From Girardinichthys multiradiatus (taxonomy: Eukaryota > Chordata > Actinopteri > Cyprinodontiformes > Goodeidae), in assembly GCF_021462225.1 (NCBI RefSeq), contig NC_061818.1:18745462-18809461 (forward strand): 64,000 nucleotides of DNA. Direction: 5' to 3'. The translations under genes and the position numbers were made by a program. Positions 21,636-31,950 of this stretch are shown one piece after another (within the stretch, counting starts at the first letter, position 1; each line of letters starts with the position of its first letter). The notes beneath the pieces are model-generated. The model saw only the letters and a list, made by a program, of their open reading frames with translations, was not told where the DNA came from and did no database searches.

Positions 21636-23203
21636 CAGGTCCTTCTCAAAATATTAGCATATTGTGATAAAGTTCATTATTTTCCATAATGTCATGATGA
21701 AAATTTAACATTCATATATTTTAGATTCATTGCACACTAACTGAAATATTTCAGGTCTTTTATTGTCTTAATACGGAGGATTTTGGCATACAGCTCATGA
21801 AAACCCAAAATTCCTATCTCACAAAATTAGCATATCATTAAAAGGGTCTCTAAACGAGCTATGAACCTAATCATCTGAATCAACGAGTTAACTCTAAACA
21901 CCTGCAAAAGATTCCTGAGGCCTTTAAAACTCCCAGCCTGGTTCATCACTCAAAACCCCAATCATGGGTAAGACTGCCGACCTGACTGCTGTCCAGAAGG
22001 CCACTATTGACACCCTCAAGCAAGAGGGTAAGACACAGAAAGAAATTTCTGAACGAATAGGCTGTTCCCAGAGTGCTGTATCAAGGCACCTCAGTGGGAA
22101 GTCTGTGGGAAGGAAAAAGTGTGGCAGAAAACGCTGCACAACGAGAAGAGGTGACCGGACCCTGAGGAAGATTGTGGAGAAGGGCCGATTCCAGACCTTG
22201 GGGGACCTGCGGAAGCAGTGGACTGAGTCTGGAGTAGAAACATCCAGAGCCACCGTGCACAGGCGTGTGCAGGAAATGGGCTACAGGTGCCGCATTCCCC
22301 AGACCTGGGCTACAGAGAAGCAGCACTGGACTGTTGCTCAGTGGTCCAAAGTACTTTTTTCGGATGAAAGCAAATTCTGCATGTCATTCGGAAATCAAGG
22401 TGCCAGAGTCTGGAGGAAGACTGGTGAGAAGGAAATGCCAAAATGCCAGAAGTCCAGTGTCAAGTACCCACAGTCAGTGATGGTCTGGGGTGCCGTGTCA
22501 GCTGCTGGTGTTGGTCCACTGTGTTTTATCAAGGGCAGGGTCAATGCAGCTAGCTATCAGGAGATTTTGGAGCACTTCATGCTTCCATCTGCTGAAAAGC
22601 TTTATGGAGATGAAGATTTCATTTTTCAGCACGACCTGGCACCTGCTCACAGTGCCAAAACCACTGGTAAATGGTTTACTGACCATGGTATCACTGTGCT
22701 CAATTGGCCTGCCAACTCTCCTGACCTGAACCCCATAGAGAATCTGTGGGATATTGTGAAGAGAACGTTGAGAGACTCAAGACCCAACACTCTGGATGAG
22801 CTAAAGGCCGCTATTGAAGCATCCTGGGCCTCCATAAGACCTCAGCAGTGCCACAGGCCGATTGCCTCCATGCCACGCCGCATTGAAGCAGTCATTTCTG
22901 CCAAAGGATTCCCAACCAAGTATTGAGTGCATAACTGTACATGATTATTTGAAGGTTGACGTTTTTTGTATTAAAAACACTTTTCTTTTATTGGTCGGAT
23001 GAAATATGCTAATTTTGTGAGATAGGAATTTTGGGTTTTCATGAGCTGTATGCCACAATCATCCGTATTAAGACAATAAAAGACCTGAAATATTTCAGTT
23101 AGTGTGCAATGAATCTAAAATATATGAATGTTAAATTTTCATCATGACATTATGGAAAATAATGAACTTTATCACAATATGCTAATATTTTGAGAAGGAC
23201 CTG
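21636..23203 (+). mobile_element. DD34E Tc1-like transposon, copy 2
   Basis: 1568 bp, with TA at 21634-21635 and 23204-23205. Inverted repeats of about 200 bp (21636-21836 and 23004-23203) contain the internal repeat CTCACAAAATTAGCATAT. It is shorter than copy 1 chiefly by a 42-bp deletion in the transposase frame that is shared with copy 3. It abuts Gypsy DNA on its 5' side only. Confidence 0.92.
21964..22926 (+). CDS. Tc1-like transposase with 14-residue deletion (copy 2)
   Basis: An uninterrupted 320-codon frame for a DDE cut-and-paste transposase that would act in the nucleus on its own inverted repeats. Residues 1-55 form a paired-like helix-turn-helix (KEISERIGCSQSAVSRHL); a basic GRKKCGRKRC hook follows. 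Catalytic residues are Asp134 (FSDES), Asp224 (FQHDLAPAH) and Glu259 (NPIENLW), with 34 residues between the last two, i.e. DD34E. Relative to copy 1, 14 residues between CRIPQ and TWATEK are missing in frame, where relatives have the KPLL...KRL strand that leads into the catalytic fold. That gap probably impairs folding, so activity is doubtful. ATG at 21964 matches copies 1 and 3. Confidence 0.85.
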   Translation: MGKTADLTAVQKATIDTLKQEGKTQKEISERIGCSQSAVSRHLSGKSVGRKKCGRKRCTTRRGDRTLRKIVEKGRFQTLGDLRKQWTESGVETSRATVHRRVQEMGYRCRIPQTWATEKQHWTVAQWSKVLFSDESKFCMSFGNQGARVWRKTGEKEMPKCQKSSVKYPQSVMVWGAVSAAGVGPLCFIKGRVNAASYQEILEHFMLPSAEKLYGDEDFIFQHDLAPAHSAKTTGKWFTDHGITVLNWPANSPDLNPIENLWDIVKRTLRDSRPNTLDELKAAIEASWASIRPQQCHRPIASMPRRIEAVISAKGFPTKY

Positions 23204-23230
23204 TATTTTGTGCACTGCAGTTCAAGATAC

Positions 23231-25131
23231 TGTTGGGACCCAGCCATGGATTTCAACATTAAACTCCGGTACAAACTCTTCTGGAACTTTTCAAAATAAA
23301 GTGCATTAACCTTCTTCCGGCAAAGCCTGGAAACGAGATAACTGTGGACTTCCTGTGACACCACTGCCCAAATAAAAGCACAGCTGTTGCTACATCCACC
23401 CTCTTCCACACGCCCTTCGAAAGGGACCGGATAGGGGAGACAAGCGCGCTGATGTCTCTTTGCTGGCAAACAGACATAAACTCTTCAACTGGATCCAAGG
23501 ATGTCATACGATCATCGATCATACGCAAAGTTAAGTACGAATGAAATACTGTCTGCGTATCCGTTATTTTCATTCATGAACGGGGAAATTAAGGTGTAAG
23601 AATTGCTTACTTTCTCTCTGAGGCCTGCAGAAGCAAACTGTCCCAGAGAAGTTCCCTACAGAGAAGCGGTCTCTACGAAGCCGAGCGGAGCGGTCTCCCA
23701 GTCTGGAAGGAAGACAGCAGAGACCCCATCACCGTGGTAACGGTAACGTACAGCGTGGTTAGCAGACAGAACGGGCGGTCTTTCATCCATAGCTACGGAG
23801 GTTAGCTAGAAGCTAACCGTTTGTTCACAGACCGGCCGACAGAACAGCCGCAACTCCCCACAGCTAAGGGGGTTAGCTGTAGCTAACCATTGTTTACTGT
23901 GGATACCTTCTTCAAACTTTGTTGTCACCCGGACAACTCCTCTGCGTGGTCAGAGGTTAGGTTTGGTCAGAGCAGAATAATATAGAAGTGATTTAGATTG
24001 AAATGATCTAAATGTTTTTCATTTTATGAAGTTTGGTTTTGTTTGTGTTGAACTCAGCTATCTTGGTGCTAGTAGACTATCTGCAGCACACGTGCTCAGG
24101 TTGTGTTCTTTGCGTGTTTTTAAAGTTAAGACAAACTTTATTAAAGGGTGATTTTAAACAGAAGATTGATCATAACTGGCCGTCTGCGCTTATGTATTTT
24201 AGCCCTTTTATTAACGGTATTTTTAAAGGTGTGTGTTTGAATCTGGTGCTAAGCTAGCAGCTTCTTTGTTTGCTTAACTGCTAACAGCTAAGGACTTGTG
24301 CTTGCTTCTAAATAATATTTACCCAGAAAGGTTTAGTTTTCAGTCTAGTAAATAATGTGTCCCTAACATAATTTTACTAGATTTGATAACTAAGTAAACA
24401 CCATTAAGCCCCATTTCTCCAGAAAGATTTGGCTCTTTCCAAAATATTTCCTTAGTAATATTTCTTCAAGTATTATTTTAATAAATAATGGCAGCTAATT
24501 AGACACTGTTGAGAAATGGTCATCCAGAAGGTTGGTTGTATTCAGCAGATCATTATTTAAAACATTATTTTATTAAAATAATATTTGATCTGATCTTGCA
24601 TTGTGAATGGTTGTCTAAACGTTTGCTAATTATTGCCTAAGTTGGTTCCAAGACTAACTTAACTTCATTTCCAGATTCTTCAAGATAATCATTGGTTCTC
24701 AAACATAAATAACATTGCATGGTAATGTTGCATCACTCTTTTAGTCATGGTTTTCAATCATTTTAATCAATTTGTTTATATTGTACATAGCCCATTAGTC
24801 TTTGTTATTCTTTAATTCTGATTGGTAGTTTAGTTGGATTGTTTTAGCATAGTAAAGGGTTTGTTGATTGAAATATGTTTGACTTTGAGTTGACTTATTT
24901 TTGTTAATAAATTCTTGTATTTTAAGAAATTGTGTGAATTCATTCCATATATGTGCAGAGTTTTGCTGTTCAATAATGTCAGAGCTTGTCTCACACCTTT
25001 CTATTTTGTCCTAATACCATCGCCTTACTGGGCTGGTATTCACAGGACAACCCTTAACAGACCGAAATATTATTTGATAAAATATTAATATTAAATATTA
25101 AATAATATTCTCAGATTCATAATCCCAACAA
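23231..25131 (+). mobile_element. 1.9-kb TG...CA solo LTR-like element, copy 1
   Basis: The element begins TGTTGGGA and ends TCCCAACA, an 8-bp perfect terminal inverted repeat with the TG...CA ends of LTRs. It is flanked by ATAC on both sides (23227-23230 and 25132-25135), a 4-bp target duplication. Two other copies are in the window (48975-50671 inverted; 51155-52119 shortened). It has no coding frame; AATAAA-like signals lie near 24905. The size and duplication fit a solo LTR of an endogenous retrovirus or another LTR element; class and sense strand are not established, so the strand given is arbitrary. Confidence 0.75.
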
Positions 25132-25135
25132 TACC

Positions 25136-25985
25136 AAGTGCAAACCTACAACTGTGGAGAGGTTCAGGATTTAGTGTCGGTTCGAGACGATTCAGATGTT
25201 TTCTGTCACGCTGTTGACTGCCTTCCCCTTTCCACACCCTTATCCTGCCACAGGCTTCTGCTGATTGTGATTCATCCAATCCAAGACCCATTCATAACAG
25301 TCATATGCCAGTTGACTTCATACAAGGAGGGGAAAAAATACATAATTGCAAAAATAGCCCAATAAAAGGTCAAAATGTGATCATTTTCAGTTGTTACAGT
25401 AAAATTATTATTGTTTATTGAAGCAAGAAATCTATAGAATTGAGGACCTGTCATCCAAAGCCACATTTACATTTAACCTTGTTAAAAAATAATATACTAT
25501 CAACATTATAGTGTCTTGCCTTCTTCTTGGAAATATCTAGTGTATTACGACTGACGTCTGTTCTTGTTGCAATCGTTTGAACCTTGTTTAGCTAATACAC
25601 AGCTGTTCCCGCCATTGTTAAAATGGTAACATGCATTGTTTTAACAGCACAAACTTGCAAAATAAAATTATCTTCATTAGCATGTGCATGGCAGAAAAAT
25701 GTGTGTTTCACATAAATGTAGCAATGATGCACATACTTAAGGAAACAATTGGACAATTTTCAGTCCATGTTAGTGGAAGAAGGTTTTTGTCAGCCCAAGA
25801 CTTAAAAGAAATAATCTCTAAGATTAGCTTGGCTGATTTTATAATGTTCCATAGGCTATGCAAAGCTCTCTGAAAGATAGCTGTAATGCTTCAAACAATA
25901 TCACCGTCATGTTTGTGGTTAGAATGACTATAATGCAGGGAATAATCACAGACACAGAGTAATAGTTAAACAAGTTTATCTTAAA
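25136..25985. other. No feature recognised
   Basis: AT-rich DNA with no supported frames or named repeats. Confidence 0.45.
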
Positions 25986-25989
25986 TGGA

Positions 25990-26640
25990 TGTAATTGTAG
26001 TTGATCTTCTGGGTTTCCGGGTTCGCCCGAACTGGGCACTGAGAAGGAGAGGTAAGTGATTAATATCAGAGGATGATGAAACTATGAGGAAGAATGAAAC
26101 TATGTTGGATGTGGATGAGGATTTCCTGGAGAAGGTGAGCAATCCACCGAATCCGAGAATGACAGATGGTTGTGTTTGGTGGTTTGATGATTCAGTTTGT
26201 TTCCTTATTTCCAGGAGGTAGTTTGTGGTGGAGCGGATGGCAATGGAGGATGGGACAGGCAGGTGAGCATGAGGTAAGTTGCTGAGCAGAAGAGGCAGCT
26301 TTAGTCAGGAGGAAGTTCCAGCAGTGTGGAGACTAACTGAGGTAATCTTGAGAGGTTTTTTCCAATGATCCGATGAACGAGGCAGCTGATGACCTGGGAG
26401 AAAGGAACCCGAGCCTTAGCATCGACTGGATTCTGTAAAAAGGAGAAACAAACTTGGATATGAGCAGGAAGCAAGAGAGTGAAAAACATTTTAGTGTTCC
26501 AGCCTGATTACCATCCTCCATGAGTTAACAATCTGGCATCTTTCTCATGACATCTTCCCCTGTTTATGCTCCTCCTGATTACCCTTAATGAGCTGCAGCT
26601 GTGATATCCCACCTGCCCACCCCATAAGAAAATAAAAGAA
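25990..26640. repeat. Moderately G-rich dispersed repeat (LTR/leader-like)
   Basis: GTGAGCATGAGGTAAGTTGC, GAGTTAACAATCTGGCATC and TTAATGAGCTGCAGCTGTG resemble leader or LTR segments of teleost LTR elements as I remember them. There are no frames, no TG/CA ends and no target duplication that I can define, so the boundary and class are tentative. Confidence 0.35.
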
Positions 26641-27290
26641 AACATTACAGAAAACCTGGACCTTGTTTGTGTGACAAACTATATTTTAGGTTTTATTTAT
26701 GTTTTAAATGAGTCAAAAAACCTTTGTTGTGATTCAGTTACTTTTAATTCTGAAAGACATGTTTTATGAGCTGATATTAATATTAGTAACAATTATGTAG
26801 GAACATAATTGTTACTTGTCTTAATTATCGCAATTGTTTCCATCAACCAGATTTGTCAACGCTGGATTGTTCACACATTGAAATTGACCAGTATATGCAT
26901 GATAGCTTTATTCGCACATGTAGCCTTGTCCCTAGATTTTTGGCAGTTTTTGATCAATTAAGGCCGAATGTGACTTTAGGTAACCTAGCTTTAAAGTGAT
27001 AGAATTTAATGTTTTTGCTGGTGAAGTAAAGAACATATGGCAAGTAGATGTCTCAATCAATCAGTCATTCAATCAATCAATCAGTCAGTTAGTCAATCAA
27101 TTTATTTTTCTTTATGTGCTTAAGAGGAACATGTGCATTGATGAACATTTTGAATAACACAGGCACAGGTGCACCCAGTTGAAGCCTAATGCTGCCTTCC
27201 AATGTTTGCTCCCCTGCCAGATGGTGATATCATTTGACCAGTAAACTTTAAATCCCATGGTTGATCTTGGGTAATCTGCTTAAATGGAGT
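26641..27290. other. AT-rich spacer with a TCAA-type microsatellite
   Basis: No frames. Contains the tetranucleotide tract at 27053-27102. Confidence 0.5.
27053..27102 (+). repeat. (TCAA)n/(TCAG)n microsatellite
   Basis: About 12 imperfect tetranucleotide units (CAAT/CAGT). Confidence 0.85.
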
Positions 27291-28399
27291 TTTGAAAAAA
27301 ATTCAACTTGGAAGACTCACCTCCACTTTCGGCTCCGTCTAATTACTCCACCACGTTCTCCGCTCCAACCAATGAGCTCCTGATCCACATTCCTCTTCAG
27401 CCAATCATCCCTCCAGGCTTTCTTTTAAAAGACCTTCAAACGCAAAATATCCTGCTCTTCAACTGAGCTTTGATGATCAGCCGCGTCATGCCCAACCACG
27501 TCTCTGGCGTCTTGGCCAGTTCCTCGCACTGTTCCGTGACGGATCCTCGCCCTCCTTCCTCCTCTTCCGCTCGTAGGAGCGTTCGCCTGGTCTCATTAGC
27601 CCATTTTCCCCCGTCTCAGCTCTGGGCAAGTGGAAAGCGGCTTAACAACTCCTCTAATCTTCCTGCTAAGCCTCGCTGAGGTCGCCCTGCTTCCGGCTCC
27701 CGCCGCCACTTTACCCGGCCCAGCTTCTGCAGTGGTTCTCCTCCAATCTTCCTCTCACACCCCAGGCTTCAATGTTTTTTTTTTCTACTCCGACCATGTT
27801 CCCTGCTTCATTCATCTCCTCCATGGATTCTCTCTAGCGCTCCAAATCATCTTTTACTCAGCTTCTCCAGGAGTTTGCCTCCAATTCTGCCACATCAGCA
27901 CTTCCTCTTCTCCGCTCTGCCGACGTTCAACCTGCTCCTCGGCCCCTCCCACTAACATTCACCCTCGCAACGCTTGTCCTGGCTCATCTCTAAGGTTGAG
28001 ATGTATCACTTCTAGCTCTCTTCTCTGTTTTCTTGTGCATATGCCCTTCAAGCATGCTGTGCTTCTCTCTCCTCTTTTACATTCAGGTAGATCACATACT
28101 CCCATGCATTCTAAGATCTGTTCAGGCTCTGCTTCAAATCCTGCAGGGCAGCTCATTAATCTGGTTTCTCTCATTTTACAATCTCCTGAGGTTGACCAGT
28201 GTGTCGCTTCCCGCGATGGCTTTACTGCTATGTTTAAATCATCTCATCCCCACCTTACTAAAAATCTTCCTTTTGGCGAGCTTGTGCCGCCTTTAAGGAT
28301 TTCAGAGACGTCTTCTGCTCTTAACCCCAGCATAGAATAAGCTCGATCTCATTCCCTCCCTCTTCATCGACCTACATCTCAAACATGGCTTCCTGATTT

Positions 28400-28560
28400 T
28401 TCTATCAATATCACAAATCCTTCTCTGCCAAAGCTGCATCCACCCTCACTCAATCAGGAATCTGCCTAGACTGGTCTATTCTCGCCACTGAAATGTTATC
28501 TTGCGTCTCAGTCGGCCATCAAAACACTCTTTGTTCTTATCTTCCTTTCTTCCAGCACTT
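28400..28560 (+). pseudogene. Gag-like segment of YR retrotransposon
   Basis: In the frame from 28400 the sequence reads FYQYHKSFSAKAASTLTQSG followed by ICLDWSILATEML, resembling the conserved YR-retroelement Gag motif in which a YEYHR.FS..AA stretch precedes a (V/L)DWS motif. A frame change follows in the putative zinc-knuckle part (28500-28560). No stop-free frame spans the whole. Confidence 0.5.
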
Positions 28561-28769
28561 CTGCCCGGCCAAACTCAAGCTGCTGGCTTCCCACTCCAGT
28601 CTCCTTATGAACTGGAACGGTATCCCCTTACGGCGATGTCGTTCCCTCAGCTGACTCGTTTCAGTTTTTTATGGTTTCTAGTCCCGGTCGAAAAGATGGT
28701 CTCTCAAACGAATTGTTCACAATCCTTCGTTGACACAGCCTTGCATGTGAACACATCATTAAAGCTAAA

Positions 28770-29500
28770 AAAATACAAAACATTATACCATTAGTAACTC
28801 TAACAATGTGGCTTTTAACCTTTTTCACCTTATTATTTACCATAAATGAATTATTGACCTTAAATTAATACAACCCCCTTTTATCGTTGTCAATCTTTCC
28901 CTTGAGTGCTTTCTCTGTTTTATCACATATATCTATTAAAATGTAATCATCGCCTTCTATATTTTCTCTGTAGCATTAAACTAAATAAATGCAACGCATT
29001 ATATTTCAATTGTCTGTGACTTTACTTAGCTTATAATATTGAAACTAGTAAACCTTCTTATTGTGCTTAAGCGTGACTAACTTACCAAAGAATATTAGCA
29101 CCCTCTACTGGAAAGAAAAAAACAAAAAAAACCTACATGTAACAGCAACATGTCTGCTCCGAACATCTAATAGTCAATATTCCTTTATGCATACCAACCT
29201 TGTTCCCTTATCAACTAGGCGCTAAGGAACCATTTACTGTTTCGATACATCTTAACTATATCTTTTCCCGTCATAATCATGGAGCACACTTTCTTTCCAC
29301 ACACCGGGTCGGCGCTGCTCTGTTCAGTTTGCGACAATTGATTTTCAGCACCTCGACCCGGACTAAGTGTTTTCAAATTATAACCATTAACTGCACTATT
29401 GCCGCAGCAGAATAACAAACTCTTACGAAACAATTTATGAACAGACAATATAAGTAAGGTCATTACACGGATGTAGCTCTTACCTCCGTTGAATCCTGGC
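28770..29500. other. Foreign AT-rich block where RT should be
   Basis: The element is C-rich on both sides, but this stretch is AT-rich and has no reverse transcriptase motifs. It lies between the Gag-like part and the RNase H end, so the RT/RNase H region was lost and replaced, or split by an unrecognised insertion. I saw no flanking duplication. Confidence 0.45.
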
Positions 29501-29514
29501 AGGCCGTAACTCAT

Positions 29515-30570
29515 AAGTTAATCATTCCTACCCGTCATGTTCCAGCTTTTTTCTAATTCAGTCACTGATGCCCTGTCTCATTTTAAATTTTCAGGTATTC
29601 TGCCGTCTTTGTCCATCAGCCAACTTTCACCCTTCTACGACTATTCCTCTCGCCCCTTTCTCCATCGCAATCAGCCAAACATTGCTGTATCTCAGGTCTA
29701 GCTCCTTCCACTTTTAAACCCTATTCCTTCGCTGGCAAACCTTTGCAAAATTTGCCTTGCTAATAACACACCATCGTACCCGGTTCACATTCAAAAAGTC
29801 CTATCTTTCATTAGTCATTGTTTTGAACACTTTCGTTTCAAGCTCCCCTTGATCCGCAGCCTATTAGCAGGCATCAATTTTTCTGAGCCCACTCCGAGCC
29901 GTTTCACTCGTCATGCCATTAAACTTTTCCTCAAAGGCATCTCAAAACATTGCATTCTGCAGCCTCACTCCCGGAGACGTATTACACTTCCTCTCCATAA
30001 AAATCTCCTCATGACACTTCGCTCTGGCCGTTTTTCACCTTATTTCAAATCTCTTCTCTCCAGCGCCTTCCTCCTTGCCTTCTACGGCATTCTTAGACCA
30101 AGCTAATTAACTTCTCCTTCTAATTAATTCGTGCCATCTAGAGATTTAGCCTTTTCAGACCTCAAGTTCTAACCAGACCATTTCAAACTTTACTGCAAAC
30201 AAACCAAAACTAAAGGTACATGTTTCATTTCCATTGTTCGCCTCGATGGCCTGTTTTGTCTATTCCAAGCCATGTTCACTTTTGCTCTCAACGTCACAAA
30301 TCAGCTCACCCAGCATGCCCCTTTTCCTCACTTCAGAAGGAGTTTCCATGATCGCCTCCTGGTTCCTCAAATTTCTGAGGCAAACTTTGTTCAATGCAAC
30401 CTTCCCCCTAGTCAGTTCTCAGGTCACTCATTCAGAATCGGGGCAGCCACTTCAGTAGCTACCCAAGGAGTTTCCACAGCTTCCCTACAACAACTCGGCC
30501 GCTGGTTGACTTCAGCATTCTCTTCATATGTCCGCCCAAACTTCCATTCTGTGCTCTCTGCTCAATGATC
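29515..30570 (+). pseudogene. RNase H end and tyrosine recombinase
   Basis: The frame of 29849-30568 holds a tyrosine recombinase, the enzyme that joins circular cDNA of YR retrotransposons to the chromosome. Visible parts: SSAFLLAFYGILRPS with the first catalytic Arg (about 30090), then SQFSGHSFRIGAATSVATQG (about 30410-30470) with the His-x-x-Arg pair, LQQLGRW, and SYVRP whose Tyr (near 30530) is the expected nucleophile. All key residues are present, but three in-frame stops (30104-30106, near 30122 and near 30170) break it. Upstream, VTDALSHFK marks the RNase H C-terminus found just before the recombinase in this class. No frameshift is needed within 29849-30568. Confidence 0.75.
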
Positions 30571-30784
30571 TATCAGCTCTTAGGTAAGTGCTTCTGCATT
30601 AACTGTTGGTGGTTGGCCTTTTCAGTTTAAACCTATCCTTGCTATGTAAGATCGTTTTATCAAATCTTGTTCTCTCCCCTCATTCTCTTCAAGGTCGCCA
30701 TCCTCCAACATCCGTCAGCTGACGTTTTCCGTTATGTGTCCCACGTTTCTTCTCATCACTTCATTCTCTCTTGATCAATTTCCC

Positions 30785-31690
30785 TCTATGCCTTGTCAGG
30801 CACGTCTCATCCCTCTCTATGCCTTGTCAGGCACACGCCGCACACGCCTCTTCACTCTCTACGCCTTGTCAGGCTCATGCCTCATCCCTCTCTACGCCTT
30901 GTCAGCCACACACCTCATCCCTTTTGCCTTGCCAGGCTCACTAATTTTCTTCGCTATCCTTTCAGGCACACATTATCCCTTCTCTATGTCCTGCCAGTCA
31001 GACCACCCTCATTCATATTAACTCCCATACTGTTTCTATTTCAGCTTCGGCCCTGGCTTCTGCCCGTTTTGGGGGGAAGACTTCTCTATTCGAATACATG
31101 GATGTTCATTCAAGCACATGTATTTTCAGCCTTGGCAGGCACCGTTCATCCCTTTCCACACCTTAGCAGGCATATTCTGTTCATCCTATACCTTACCAGG
31201 CTCAATCTATCTCACTCTTCATCTTAGCAGGCACTGTACCTTCTCTACGCCTTGGCAGGCACAGTCCATCCCTCTCTATGCCTTGGCAGGCACAGTCCAT
31301 CCCCCTCTACGCATTGGCAGGCACAGTCCATCCCTCTCTACGCCTTGGCAGGCACAGTCCATCCCTCTCTATGCCTTGGCAGGCACAGTCCATCCCCCTC
31401 TACGCATTGGCAGGCACAACTCATTCATCTCATGCCTTAGCTGGCACAACTCATTCATCTCATGCCTTAGCTGGCACAACTCATCGTTCCATTTCCTTAG
31501 CAGGAACAACTCAACCACATTATGCCTTGGCAGGATCCATTCATCATTCTCATGCCTTAGCAGGTACATTCAACACTTTCTATGCTTTTGCAGGCTATTC
31601 TATTCATCCTACAGCTTGTTAAACTCTGTTAATCTCCTTTCACTCCTTCAGGCTCAGATCATTCTTTCTCATGCCTTGTCAGGCTCTCAA
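30785..31690 (+). repeat. 31-bp minisatellite
   Basis: Tandem units of the type TATGCCTTGGCAGGCACAGT plus CCATCCCTCTC. The best-conserved block is 31245-31420; units diverge outward to CCTTGTCAGG (30785-30910) and CCTTAGCAGG (31420-31570). Unique sequence at 31028-31130 interrupts the array. Because 31 is not a multiple of three, all three frames are read in turn, which creates long spurious frames. Confidence 0.92.
31028..31130 (+). repeat. Direct repeat of YR element, first copy
   Basis: CTCGGCCC-like start, GGGGGGAAGACTTCTCTA and TTCATTCAAGCACATGT, then TTTCAGC. It matches 31786-31886 in order with moderate divergence and splits the minisatellite. Confidence 0.75.
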
Positions 31691-31785
31691 CATCTTTCCA
31701 TTCAGTCAGTTTGATCCCCCTCTTATTATTCTGGTCTTGTTGCATCTACCATTCACTTATCAATCTCACATCTTTCCTGCTAACC

Positions 31786-31886
31786 AACATTCTGTTTATA
31801 TTCAGACTCGGCCCCCCATTTTTGGGGGGAAGACTTCTCTAATTCTAACCCTAAGATGTTTATTCAAGCTCATGTCATTATCAGCA
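31786..31886 (+). repeat. Direct repeat of YR element, second copy
   Basis: Partner of 31028-31130 (GGGGGGAAGACTTCTCTA; TTTATTCAAGCTCATGTC). Lies near the presumed 3' end of the element. Confidence 0.75.
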
Positions 31887-31950
31887 TCCATGTCTTCCAC
31901 CGGGGTCCGAGCGCCAAAAGAAATAAAAAAATCAGCTAATAAACTCATCT

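Larger units (their letters stand above)
27380..31950 (+). mobile_element. Decayed Ngaro/DIRS-like YR retrotransposon
   Basis: Parts appear in the order expected for tyrosine-recombinase retrotransposons: a C-rich leader and gag-like segment (28400-28560), the very end of RNase H (VTDALSHFK, about 29560), a tyrosine recombinase (to 30568), and a 3' region with a direct repeat present twice (31028-31130 and 31786-31886). The reverse transcriptase is absent. A 31-bp minisatellite fills much of the 3' region. The direct-repeat layout favours Ngaro over DIRS1, which has inverted ends, but the 5' terminal repeat was not found. Outer boundaries are approximate. Confidence 0.65.

Noticed and set aside
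21924..22253. 109-codon minus-strand frame repeated at 16300-16629 and 61961-62287
   Set aside because: Antisense of the Tc1 transposase N-terminus; recurs only because the element recurs.
22304..22307. Spliced intron explaining the 42-bp gap in Tc1 copies 2 and 3
   Set aside because: The removed segment starts GT after CAG but ends in CTG, not AG, and 42 bp is too short for a vertebrate intron.
27630..28340. 236-codon frame in the YR element
   Set aside because: Composition-driven (C-rich, few stop words); the recognisable Gag-like motif nearby is in a different frame.
31118..31714. 198-codon frame with apparent protein repeats
   Set aside because: It is the translated 31-bp minisatellite; similar frames occur in other phases and no domain is present.
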